Made by a program: the position numbers and the translations under genes
In this document: positions 47,308 to 54,944 of the stretch, in pieces
How the letters are laid out: every line of letters starts with the position of its first letter
Numbering within the stretch: the stretch's first letter is position 1
From: Macrococcus sp. DPC7161
Lineage (GTDB): Bacteria; Bacillota; Bacilli; Staphylococcales; Staphylococcaceae
Direction: 5' to 3'
Length of the DNA stretch: 64,000 nt
Assembly (NCBI RefSeq): GCF_004117835.1
Contig: NZ_SDSC01000001.1
Span: 434,001-498,000 of the forward strand
Notes under the pieces: model-generated
The model's input: the letters and a program-made list of their open reading frames with translations, nothing else
The model's database searches: none
What the model was told of the DNA's origin: nothing

Positions 47308-48153
47308 ATGAACAAAATGATGAAATTGTTGATATATTTTATTGTTTTTTATATGATTGCTTGTTTACCATCGCTTATTGTTAATCAACATTTTGATTTT
47401 ATGAACTTATTAAATGTATTGCAAACGACTTTTATTAAATTATTGAATGTATCTAGCATTGTTTTTATTAATCAAAAGTCAGGTGTTGAATATGCGATTT
47501 TTCCATTTATTTTTGAACCATGGCTAAATACAATGTCCATTTTATTTGGATCTATTTTAATTGCTTTATTTTTTTCTATTTGTTTTTCATTATTTTTATA
47601 TCGTTTTTCAAAGTTGAAAATAATTTTTGCTAAGGTGTTTCAACTACTTGGAATAATTCCTGATATTTTTTATATTCCTATTATGATTACTATTGTGATT
47701 ATTATTTATAAAGAAACAAATATTCTCCTTTTCGATGTTGCGAGTACTTCTGAAAAGAGTACAGTTTTATTTCCAATGTTACTATTATCTATTATTCCAT
47801 TACTCAATACGATAAATTTATTTGAACAATTAACTGAAAAAGAATCAAATTCAACATATATAGATTTTGCTTTTTCGAAAGGGCTTAATCATACTGAAGT
47901 ATATTTTCAGCACATCTTTAGAAATATCATTATAGGTTATTGTATTAACTTTAAACAGATCATTTGGATGACTTTATCCAGTACATTATTCCTTGAGAGA
48001 ATAATGAATATTTTTGGTGTTTCTGTTTTTATTTTCGAATATCATTCTCCTGAAGTATTAATTGTTTCGTTTATTTTGTTATTTTTGCCAATTTCTATTG
48101 TCTTTTGGTTAATCAATCGATTTGTTGAGCAAATGACGGGGGTGAAAATATAA
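47308..48153 (+). CDS. ABC transporter permease, OppB/DppB-like
   Basis: A 281-residue inner-membrane permease with about six helices. The EAA loop that contacts an ATPase is readable as DFAFSKGLNHTEVYFQHIFR (about residues 190-209). The first 100 residues lack the long conserved extracellular OppB signature, so it is a diverged member. A GGAGAG ribosome site precedes ATG. It shares TAATG with the next permease. No ATPase or binding-protein gene is adjacent, so partners must come from elsewhere. Confidence 0.78.
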   Translation: MNKMMKLLIYFIVFYMIACLPSLIVNQHFDFMNLLNVLQTTFIKLLNVSSIVFINQKSGVEYAIFPFIFEPWLNTMSILFGSILIALFFSICFSLFLYRFSKLKIIFAKVFQLLGIIPDIFYIPIMITIVIIIYKETNILLFDVASTSEKSTVLFPMLLLSIIPLLNTINLFEQLTEKESNSTYIDFAFSKGLNHTEVYFQHIFRNIIIGYCINFKQIIWMTLSSTLFLERIMNIFGVSVFIFEYHSPEVLIVSFILLFLPISIVFWLINRFVEQMTGVKI

Positions 48154-49049
48154 TGAAAAAAGTTATTGTTTATTTTTTTCTTTTAGTAATCCCTTTTGTA
48201 ATTAGTTTAATATATTTTGATATATTGAAGATAACACCTCAAACTATTAAATTTCATTATAAAAATGGTGAAATGATTGATAGTGCACCTTTTCCGCCTT
48301 CTTTGGATACGATATTTGGTGTTGATAGAAATGGCAATCAGATGTTATTTGTGGTATTAGAAGGATATAAAACTACATTTTTAATTATTTTTTTGGTTAC
48401 TTTCATCGTTATGCTTTTTTCAATTGTTTTTGGTACATTTGTTGCGATGAAGTTTCAAAATTTGAGTATCATTAAATCTATTTCTAATCCTTTTATATTT
48501 ATTCCACAGTCTATTATTGCGTATATTTTGTTATATCCAATGATTTATGAGCCTATTGATCATTTTAAAACAACTATAGAATTTAGGATGTTTTACTTTG
48601 TACTTGTTCTTGTTTTACTAACAATACCAATTACAATAACACTTATTATCGATGTTACTAAACTTGAATTACAAAAATTATATATTGATAGTGCTAAAAC
48701 GATGACGCCATCAAATTTTTATATTTTTTTAAAGCATATTCTGCCTAATATGTGGCAGCAGTATACGATTGTCGCTTGTCGAATGATGTTTCAAACGATA
48801 ATTGTTATAACACATTTGGCTTTCTTCAAATTATATTTTGGTGGCACTGATGTTTGTTATGGTCCAGCATGTCTATATATAGAGAAACCAATAATGAACG
48901 AATTGAGCTCTTTAGTAGGTTATCACTTTATGAATATTGGCAGTGCTTGGTGGACATTTTATTCACCGCTTTTTGCTATTCTTTATATGCTAATGTTCAT
49001 TCATCTTATTCAGCATAAGTTAGAACAAATTATTGGAGTAAGGAAGTAA
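48153..49049 (+). CDS. ABC transporter permease, OppC/DppC-like
   Basis: A 298-residue permease with about six helices. The N-terminal block PPSLDTIFGVDRNGNQMLFV (about residues 47-66) is the OppC/DppC entry motif (LGTDxxGRD in typical members). The EAA loop is DSAKTMTPSNFYIFLKHILP (about residues 179-198), where the normally invariant Gly is Thr. Pairs with the upstream permease (1-base overlap). Peptide or metal-chelate transport is the family expectation; the changed EAA loop may affect ATPase coupling. Confidence 0.78.
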   Translation: MKKVIVYFFLLVIPFVISLIYFDILKITPQTIKFHYKNGEMIDSAPFPPSLDTIFGVDRNGNQMLFVVLEGYKTTFLIIFLVTFIVMLFSIVFGTFVAMKFQNLSIIKSISNPFIFIPQSIIAYILLYPMIYEPIDHFKTTIEFRMFYFVLVLVLLTIPITITLIIDVTKLELQKLYIDSAKTMTPSNFYIFLKHILPNMWQQYTIVACRMMFQTIIVITHLAFFKLYFGGTDVCYGPACLYIEKPIMNELSSLVGYHFMNIGSAWWTFYSPLFAILYMLMFIHLIQHKLEQIIGVRK

Positions 49050-49055
49050 TTATAA

Positions 49056-49862
49056 ATGTATGAAAATTTTGAAGCTCAGTTAAATAATGAAAGCCAGTTA
49101 ATGTTATATATAAATCAATTACTATTGGATCTTGGAAATACGGATAGTTTTATTAGAGATGAAAATGCTTATCCTAAATTGATGAATCTTATTTTAAAAC
49201 ATCAATTAGAAGATGAGTATTTGATAGAAATCACTGAGAGATTGATTCAAAATTTATTTGTAGGCATTGGTAATAAAGATGATGATACTATATTTTTAAG
49301 GAGTTTTAGTCTCTTAGTTTTGGTTGGTATTATTAAAAGGGATGAAGCATTAAATTTTCTTACAGAATCTCTTAGTAATTATTTGTTTAAATCATTCTTT
49401 GATTACTTTATTAAAGAAATTGATATCCGAGGTTATGTTAATGAAAAAGGTTGGGCACATAGTATTGCTCATGCCGCTGATTTAGCGACTGTATTAATTG
49501 AGTCAAGGTTTTATGAATATGATTATGCACAGTTTTTCTTGTTTGGACTTAAAAGAAACTTATTTAAGCTTAATGGTGATATGCCGTATATAGATGATGA
49601 AGAAGAGCGTTTAGTATTTATTGTAGATGCATTATTAAATAAAGGTTTAGGCATTAATGAATTGATTATATGGTTGAATGATATGAATGATGATTTATTA
49701 GATTTAAAGCCAGAAGGACTCATATATTATAGAACAAAGAAGAATATAGAGGGATTTTTGAAATGTTTGTATTTTAGAGTTCATCGATTTGAAAGATATG
49801 ACATGCTTTCAGAACATATTGAATTTATTTTGAGGGAAAATTTTGAAATAGATTATAAATAG
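49056..49862 (+). CDS. DUF2785 family protein
   Basis: A 268-residue helical, acidic protein matching DUF2785. The motif ENAYPKLMNLILKH lies near residue 38 and the family core YVNEKGWAHSIAHAADLATV near residue 128, with paired histidines that could form an active or metal site. No signal peptide. It starts 6 bases after the second permease, so the three genes form a unit. Function unknown; the histidine-rich helix is the best place to look. Confidence 0.85.
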   Translation: MYENFEAQLNNESQLMLYINQLLLDLGNTDSFIRDENAYPKLMNLILKHQLEDEYLIEITERLIQNLFVGIGNKDDDTIFLRSFSLLVLVGIIKRDEALNFLTESLSNYLFKSFFDYFIKEIDIRGYVNEKGWAHSIAHAADLATVLIESRFYEYDYAQFFLFGLKRNLFKLNGDMPYIDDEEERLVFIVDALLNKGLGINELIIWLNDMNDDLLDLKPEGLIYYRTKKNIEGFLKCLYFRVHRFERYDMLSEHIEFILRENFEIDYK

Positions 49863-50004
49863 TGATTTTTTATTATTGAACGATGAATAACATTATTATG
49901 TAAACTTACCGGTAGTATTGCATTTTAAAACATTGTAATAGGTATTGTAAGTTTAAATTATCTATAACCATTTGTGTAACAATTATTGATGTTTACGAAA
50001 CATG

Positions 50005-50033
50005 TTGATTGAATAACTCATTTCGACTATAAT
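50005..50033 (+). promoter_or_regulatory. Strong promoter in a gene-free interval
   Basis: TTGATT (50005-50010), a 17-base spacer and TATAAT (50028-50033). The -10 box sits inside a dyad TTTCGA-CTATAA-TCGAAA (50021-50038), which could be an operator. Confidence 0.65.
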
Positions 50034-50039
50034 CGAAAC

Positions 50040-50132
50040 GCGAAAATTTCCTCAAATCATTTTATCGGATGCATTAAAAATTTTGTTTTAGATAGTTTGT
50101 GCAACGTCATTTTTAGATGTTGCGCTTTTTTT
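50040..50132 (+). ncRNA. Candidate small RNA of about 90 nucleotides
   Basis: A consensus promoter ends at 50033, and a strong intrinsic terminator starts 66 bases later: a 10-bp stem (50099-50108 with 50116-50125, two G-U pairs) followed by seven T. No frame with a ribosome site lies between. Within the transcript an unpaired TTTCCTC stretch (50047-50053) is present. I do not recognise it as a named staphylococcal RNA. Confidence 0.5.
50099..50132 (+). terminator. Terminator of the candidate small RNA
   Basis: GTGCAACGTC (50099-50108) pairs with GATGTTGCGC (50116-50125), loop of 7 bases, then TTTTTTT. Confidence 0.85.
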
Positions 50133-50254
50133 GTGAACTCTTTCAATATAAAATTTTATAACATTATTATGTAAACCTTTGAGTTAATTAATGATTTTAA
50201 AAACCAAATCAATAGGGACAGTGGGTGAAGCAGAAGGGGGAATTGTCCTCTTAA

Positions 50255-50290
50255 CAAAAAACAAACTCAATTTAATAACTGAGTTTGTCT
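50255..50290 (-). terminator. Minus-strand terminator of the small peptide gene
   Basis: ACAAACTCA (50261-50269) pairs with TGAGTTTGT (50280-50288). The A run at 50256-50261 gives a T tail only for minus-strand transcription, so it ends a transcript coming from the right. Confidence 0.75.
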
Positions 50291-50333
50291 TACTCTAATA
50301 CTTGAAACACTTTACTTTAAAAGTAGGGCAATA

Positions 50334-50420
50334 TTAATATTTGTCTTCAACTTTTGGTACAATACTAACAACAAGGAGTTCAATTACACATAATGATATT
50401 AAAGCTAATACTCCATTCAT
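50334..50420 (-). CDS. 28-residue hydrophobic peptide, toxin-like
   Basis: A very short gene starting MNGVLALISLCVIELLVVSI and ending in charged PKVEDKY. Residues 3-20 form one membrane helix. On the minus strand AGAGGTGATT lies about 6 bases before the ATG, a good match to the anti-Shine-Dalgarno. A minus-strand terminator follows 44 bases after the stop. One helix plus charged tail resembles type I toxin peptides of Firmicutes, but no antisense RNA to it is proven. The LacI-type operator at 50456-50469 overlaps its likely promoter region. Confidence 0.55.
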   Translation of the reverse strand: MNGVLALISLCVIELLVVSIVPKVEDKY

Positions 50421-50455
50421 TACAATCACCTCTTCCTTGATTTGATTGTAATTTA

Positions 50456-50469
50456 TGAAACGAGTTTCA
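50456..50469. promoter_or_regulatory. LacI-type operator between divergent genes
   Basis: TGAAAC-GA-GTTTCA is a dyad of the form bound by LacI/CcpA-family repressors. It lies 22 bases before the LacI gene start and 36 bases before the small peptide gene on the other strand, so one site could control both. Confidence 0.6.
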
Positions 50470-50491
50470 ATGCAAGGGGGAAATGTTAGAA

Positions 50492-51436
50492 ATGGCAAAT
50501 ATTCGTGATATTGCAAAGCATGCAGGGGTTTCTGTCTCTACAGTTTCTAGGGTGTTGAATGATTATCCTTATGTTTCTAATGAGAAGAAGTTAAAGGTGT
50601 TATCTGCAATGGAAGCGTTAAATTATATTCCAAATCATCTTGCTGTGAATCTATCACTTGGTAAAAGTCGTGTAATTGCTGTTGTTTTTCCTTGGATTAC
50701 GAATCCATATTATTTAAGAATATTAGAAGGTGCAATAAAGCAAGCTTCAAAGTATGCTTATCATATTATTGTAATTGAAACACATTACGAAGAACCTGAA
50801 GAACTTAAAGTATTGGATATGTTAAAGCATCGTTCGATTGATGGGATTATTTTTATTACGAAAGAATTATCTATTGAGACGATATGCAGTTATGAACAAT
50901 ATGGTCCTATTGTATTGATGGAGAAAAATGATTATTTGCCTTATGTGTTTATTGATCAATATAAAGCAATGAAAAAGGCATTAGATTATCTTGTGCAAGA
51001 AGGATATAAAAAAATTGGATACTCTGTGCATAGAAAAAATGGTTTTAGTGCAAATGCACGTGCTAAAGCATATGCTACTTTACCCAAAAATATGCAATAC
51101 AAAGCGTTTGTTTATGTTAGTGGACTATCTTTGATGGAAGGGAAGTCACTTGCACAAAATATTTTGAATCAATCAACATTACCTGATGCAATCATTGTGA
51201 CGAACGATGCACATTGTGCCGGTATTTATGCTGAATTTCAAAATAGAGGGATAAAAGTACCAGAAGACATTGCGCTTATATCTTATGAAAATGGAGAATT
51301 ATCACTAATCAATGATATTACGAGCATTGATCTACCACTCGCTGAAATGGGGGAGCGTAGTGTGGATTTAATTCTCACTGACACAGCAAAATCGGAAGAG
51401 TTGCCTTCTAAGTTGATTATTAGAAGGTCGACATAG
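50492..51436 (+). CDS. LacI-family transcriptional regulator
   Basis: A 314-residue repressor. The helix-turn-helix MANIRDIAKHAGVSVSTVSR with VLNDYPYVS is at the very N-terminus, the hinge LNYIPNHLAVNL follows, and residues from 60 form a periplasmic-binding-protein-like effector domain (VIAVVFPWITNPYYLRILEG). ATG 50492 gives the normal family start; GGGGG is 11 bases upstream, a little far, and ATG 50483 is only 2 bases from it. No sugar operon is adjacent, so target and effector are open. The operator just upstream suggests autoregulation. Confidence 0.9.
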   Translation: MANIRDIAKHAGVSVSTVSRVLNDYPYVSNEKKLKVLSAMEALNYIPNHLAVNLSLGKSRVIAVVFPWITNPYYLRILEGAIKQASKYAYHIIVIETHYEEPEELKVLDMLKHRSIDGIIFITKELSIETICSYEQYGPIVLMEKNDYLPYVFIDQYKAMKKALDYLVQEGYKKIGYSVHRKNGFSANARAKAYATLPKNMQYKAFVYVSGLSLMEGKSLAQNILNQSTLPDAIIVTNDAHCAGIYAEFQNRGIKVPEDIALISYENGELSLINDITSIDLPLAEMGERSVDLILTDTAKSEELPSKLIIRRST

Positions 51437-51480
51437 TCAATTTTTTAATGTGTGTCTTATATACGATTTTACTTTGTACA

Positions 51481-51930
51481 TTATATTATTTTTATTAGTA
51501 TCACTTTATCCATAGCTCTTATGCCATTTTCCATAATGACTTCTTTATACTCATTGATAAAGAAGTCTTTTTCTATTTCTTCCATCCTAAATCCACATTT
51601 TTGATATAGTGCAAGTTGATTCAAACTAGAATTTGCTGTAGCTATTTTTAATCGATGATATCCTAATGATTTTGCAATTATCTCAGCTTCTTTAAGCATT
51701 AATTTACCATATCCATTGCCTTGATGGTTCTCCTTTACTGCAATATTCATAATTTCAATGGTAGTATTATTTAGCTCATTGAGCACAATAACGCCAGCAG
51801 CTTCCTTATCAATTTCTAATACAAATATTAAACTATGTTTTATATATCGATTAATCATTTCATTCGATGGATCAGCTAACAGTAGTAAGGATTTAATTGT
51901 TTCTGATATTTCATATATTTGTTTTAACAT
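51481..51930 (-). CDS. GNAT acetyltransferase
   Basis: A 149-residue GNAT (motif A AVKENHQGNGYGKLMLKEAE, about residues 74-93; end NQLALYQKCGFRMEEIEKDF). AGGTG lies about 5 bases before ATG. Similar short GNATs occur at 44790. It is convergent with the LacI gene, and no clear terminator is visible between them. Substrate unknown. Confidence 0.9.
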   Translation of the reverse strand: MLKQIYEISETIKSLLLLADPSNEMINRYIKHSLIFVLEIDKEAAGVIVLNELNNTTIEIMNIAVKENHQGNGYGKLMLKEAEIIAKSLGYHRLKIATANSSLNQLALYQKCGFRMEEIEKDFFINEYKEVIMENGIRAMDKVILIKII

Positions 51931-52008
51931 CTTGTCACCTTTTGTAAGAATTTTCTGTATAATAAAATATTATACTATATTACTTTTTAGAGTGGGGCGG
52001 TTGTTGTC

Positions 52009-52770
52009 ATGAGGAATTTAACGTTTAAGTTTGACCTTTTCTTTATATCAATTGCATTCTTCGATAAACATCGTGATAAGTTATTAAATACTATTGTCGT
52101 ACCTAAAGAAGATTTTAAGAAAAATAGTAGTTTATCAAATGTAATTCATAATTCACAACATCAAACTTGGGCGCTTAGTTATGATTATGTGATTGTTGCA
52201 GAACCTGGCTGGTATGAATCTTTAAATGATGAATTGAGAAATGCAATAAAGGTAGAGATGATTCAAAGTGGCTATGAAATGATACATGACAATCATTTAG
52301 TAACTTCAAATTATTGGAGAAGGCTTAGCAATGAGGTACAACAAGCATTTATTCATCAATTTGACGACGATCTCAGTGATACGAAAGTGGATGCATTTCA
52401 ACAATTTCCACATTTAGTGAAGTTGCATAATAAGTTGCCTAATGAACATGGTTCAAATTGTTTATCAGCGACAATATATGCGATAACAAAGCAACGATAT
52501 ATTTTAAATCATTGGATGCATCAAGCAACATTTTTATTTTATTTAGATCGCCTTGGTTACCAACAAGTTGAAGATTCGTTTCAATCTGGAGATGTGATTT
52601 GTTTTTATCATGAGGATTCTTTAACACATGCAAGTTATGCACTTGATGATACATATATTTTTAATAAACAAGGTCAGACATTTTGGGAACCATGGACAAT
52701 TGAACGTTTTAGTACAATTTATGGTAATAGAGATGAGAAAGAAGTGCGTGTTTTTAGGCGATTTTTATAG
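52009..52770 (+). CDS. Unrecognised protein with possible papain-like core
   Basis: A 253-residue cytosolic protein that I cannot assign to a named family. The middle contains HGSNCLSATIYAITKQ (about residue 146-161) and, 60 residues on, the strand LTHASYALDDTYIFNKQGQ. Cys at a helix start, followed later by His at a strand and then an Asn/Gln strand, is the order of NlpC/P60 and related papain-like folds. If correct, it would be a hydrolase or acyltransferase. There is no signal peptide, so a wall target is unlikely. Starts at ATG 52009 after a GTGGGGCGG site. It is alone, closed by its own hairpin. Confidence 0.6.
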   Translation: MRNLTFKFDLFFISIAFFDKHRDKLLNTIVVPKEDFKKNSSLSNVIHNSQHQTWALSYDYVIVAEPGWYESLNDELRNAIKVEMIQSGYEMIHDNHLVTSNYWRRLSNEVQQAFIHQFDDDLSDTKVDAFQQFPHLVKLHNKLPNEHGSNCLSATIYAITKQRYILNHWMHQATFLFYLDRLGYQQVEDSFQSGDVICFYHEDSLTHASYALDDTYIFNKQGQTFWEPWTIERFSTIYGNRDEKEVRVFRRFL

Positions 52771-52804
52771 GTATCTAATGACGAAAATGATTAATTTAAA
52801 TAGT

Positions 52805-52850
52805 AACACGGTTCATATTGAGTAATTTTCAAAATGAACCGTGTTTTTAT
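52805..52850. terminator. Bidirectional terminator
   Basis: AACACGGTTCAT/ATGAACCGTGTT (52805-52816, 52834-52845), 17-base loop, T run to the right. Confidence 0.8.
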
Positions 52851-53293
52851 TTATTTTTTACAGCTTTAATCACCACTTCACTTATCTCTTGATGCGTAAG
52901 CCATCTATTTTCACTTTCATGTCTACCGAGTTTGATTAACGTTATATCTGTATCAAATTGATATGTTCTACTGGTTGTTCCTTGGACGAGATATACTTTT
53001 GTATTTTTAAATTCTGGTTTTTTGATGAATGAATTGAAACTATCATAATAAGGACTATGAATCCATGCAACAATCATCGTTACAGGTTCGTCTTTAATGA
53101 CTTCCATTAACTTTTCATATTCACAAGCTGCAGTGTAATCAAAATTGGTAAACTTTGCATTTTTTTGTTGTAATAACGGATTATACTTATCATTATTTCG
53201 ACTACATAATAATACTGTTTCATTACTTGCTTCTGTCATCCACTCGGAGAAATGATAAAGCATACCAGAACCGCCTATAATAATGATTGCCAT
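52847..53293 (-). CDS. Short Rossmann-fold protein
   Basis: A 148-residue protein with a nucleotide-binding start: MAIIIIGGSGMLYHFSEWM (GGSGM in place of GxGxxG). The segment ETVLLCSRNNDKYNPLLQ fits the second strand and adenine-contacting region of a short dehydrogenase-like fold, but no catalytic YxxxK is present and the chain is short, so it may bind NAD(P) without being a classical dehydrogenase. TGAGGTG lies about 6 bases before ATG. Followed by the DJ-1-like gene upstream on the same strand (25-base gap). Confidence 0.75.
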   Translation of the reverse strand: MAIIIIGGSGMLYHFSEWMTEASNETVLLCSRNNDKYNPLLQQKNAKFTNFDYTAACEYEKLMEVIKDEPVTMIVAWIHSPYYDSFNSFIKKPEFKNTKVYLVQGTTSRTYQFDTDITLIKLGRHESENRWLTHQEISEVVIKAVKNK

Positions 53294-53318
53294 TTTATCA
53301 CCTCACAATTATTAATAA

Positions 53319-53930
53319 TTAATTCATTCTATAAGTTAAATCTTCTTTTGTATATTTTTTGATTAATGTACCTGTAAATAGTGTATCTTGGACATCATAA
53401 TTTAATGCCTTTAGTACTTCTATTGCAAATTCCCTATATGCAAAGCCAATGGCTGTTATGATTTGATGTGATTTATCGTAATATACTGGGGTTCTTGTTA
53501 ATTGATCTTTTGATAAAGAGGAATATTCCTCCAACGTTTCTTCATATAATCCAGCTGTAAATTTCACACCATTTAAAATGCCACTTTTAGCGAGTAAGAT
53601 AGGTGATGAAGAAATTGATGCTATAAGAGGTCTTGGTGTTGTATTTAATCTTTTTATAAAGTTTATTAGATTTGCATCATCTATTACCTTTGTATAATCA
53701 ATAATGCCTGGAAGTATGATAAGTTGGTAATTATTTATATTAATTTCATCAAATACTTTATTTGGATTGACTGAAAAATAATCTTCGCTAATGACGGGTT
53801 CTAGATTGTTTGAAACCGTATCAATTTCCCAAGCATCTTCATTATTTAAACTAATGGTCAAATATGATGTTAAACATGTAATTTCATATAGGGAGAACCC
53901 AGGATATAAGATAACTAGTGCTTTCTTCAT
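53319..53930 (-). CDS. DJ-1/PfpI-like protein with Ser at the nucleophile position
   Basis: A 203-residue DJ-1/PfpI-fold protein. The first strand MKKALVILYPGFSLYEIT and the block INNYQLIILPGIIDYTKV are typical. The nucleophile elbow reads IASISSSPILLAKSGIL at about residue 108, where active members have Cys (A-x-C-x-G/S). The Cys is therefore replaced by Ser, which points to an altered or lost activity. ATG 53930 is preferred over 53936 for spacing from AAGGA (8 against 2 bases). Confidence 0.8.
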   Translation of the reverse strand: MKKALVILYPGFSLYEITCLTSYLTISLNNEDAWEIDTVSNNLEPVISEDYFSVNPNKVFDEININNYQLIILPGIIDYTKVIDDANLINFIKRLNTTPRPLIASISSSPILLAKSGILNGVKFTAGLYEETLEEYSSLSKDQLTRTPVYYDKSHQIITAIGFAYREFAIEVLKALNYDVQDTLFTGTLIKKYTKEDLTYRMN

Positions 53931-54033
53931 GGACATTTTCCTTTCTCTTTTTATTCTAGTATATTAGAAATTTTAAAATAATTCAGTTTTTTTATATGGT
54001 ATAATTTTCTATATAACTTTTTAGGAGACATTT

Positions 54034-54885
54034 ATGTTACTTCAAATTAATTCAGGTAATTATAATCTTTATATTGAAAAAGCATATGAATTATCTCAAA
54101 ATATAAGTTTTTCTGCGTTTCCTTTGTTTTGTGATGGGATTAAAACAAAAAGGGATTTTAACAGGTGGGTGTTAGAATCATTCGATAGGGATAATGAATC
54201 AATTATTGTTTTGCTTAATGATAACTCGGATTTGATTGGATGGTTTCACTATTTCATTAATGATAATCAAATCGGTTTGTGTACCTTATTCTTTGATAAC
54301 ACGGATTTCACAGTTCTTAATGATTTGTTTCAGTTTCTTTTTGATTCATCTCCTAATCACTTATTTAATTTTTATATACCTCATCAAAATCAGAAATTAT
54401 TAAACTTTTGTTTGAGTCATGGGTTTAGTTGTATTGATGAGCAATTTGTTGATATTTTTGATTTGAAACTCTATCAAAATATTCGTTTTTCAGATGAAAT
54501 TATTAAAATTGATTATCATAATTTTGATTTAATTGCTGAATATTATAATGAGACAAATATATCTTCTTATTTATCTATTAATGAATTGAAGCAACGTTTA
54601 AATGATTGGTCTTTTTTTGGTTTTTATAGTAACAATCGTTTATTGGGATTTATAGGTTATAAGCTTGGTAGCAGTTTATCTGAAATCTTTATATTAGAAA
54701 CTAATAATGATTTAAATAATATAGTTACTGAATCACTGATCAATGCAGTTTTGTCTGATTGTTCTAATATTAATTCTGAATATCTTTACTTTTTCAGTGA
54801 TGTGAAGGAACATGCTGTTAATATGAATCTAGGATTTAATAATTTGTCGAAAGCAATTTGTGTGAGTAATGAACAAAAAATATAG
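54034..54885 (+). CDS. Two-domain GNAT-like protein, unrecognised
   Basis: A 283-residue acidic, Asn- and Phe-rich protein. It seems to consist of two similar halves, each with a strand ending in an I/L-G-W/F turn (NSDLIGWFHYFINDNQIGLC about residue 67; NNRLLGFIGYKLGSSLSEIF about residue 204), as in tandem GNAT proteins, but the acetyl-CoA loop is not clearly preserved. I therefore call it GNAT-like only. TTAGGAG lies 7 bases before ATG. A second, clear GNAT gene follows 59 bases downstream. Confidence 0.6.
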   Translation: MLLQINSGNYNLYIEKAYELSQNISFSAFPLFCDGIKTKRDFNRWVLESFDRDNESIIVLLNDNSDLIGWFHYFINDNQIGLCTLFFDNTDFTVLNDLFQFLFDSSPNHLFNFYIPHQNQKLLNFCLSHGFSCIDEQFVDIFDLKLYQNIRFSDEIIKIDYHNFDLIAEYYNETNISSYLSINELKQRLNDWSFFGFYSNNRLLGFIGYKLGSSLSEIFILETNNDLNNIVTESLINAVLSDCSNINSEYLYFFSDVKEHAVNMNLGFNNLSKAICVSNEQKI

Positions 54886-54944
54886 TAGTTGTTATTGTAA
54901 ACTTATTTAAAACAAATGACTATTACGACTTCTTGGAGGTTTAA

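Larger units (their letters stand above)
49887..50176. repeat. 19-bp direct repeat flanking the small-RNA region
   Basis: ATAACATTATTATGTAAAC occurs at 49887-49905 and again at 50158-50176, 271 bases apart, on the same strand. The flanks beyond the 19 bases differ. Between the copies lies the promoter-terminator unit described separately. Confidence 0.8.
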
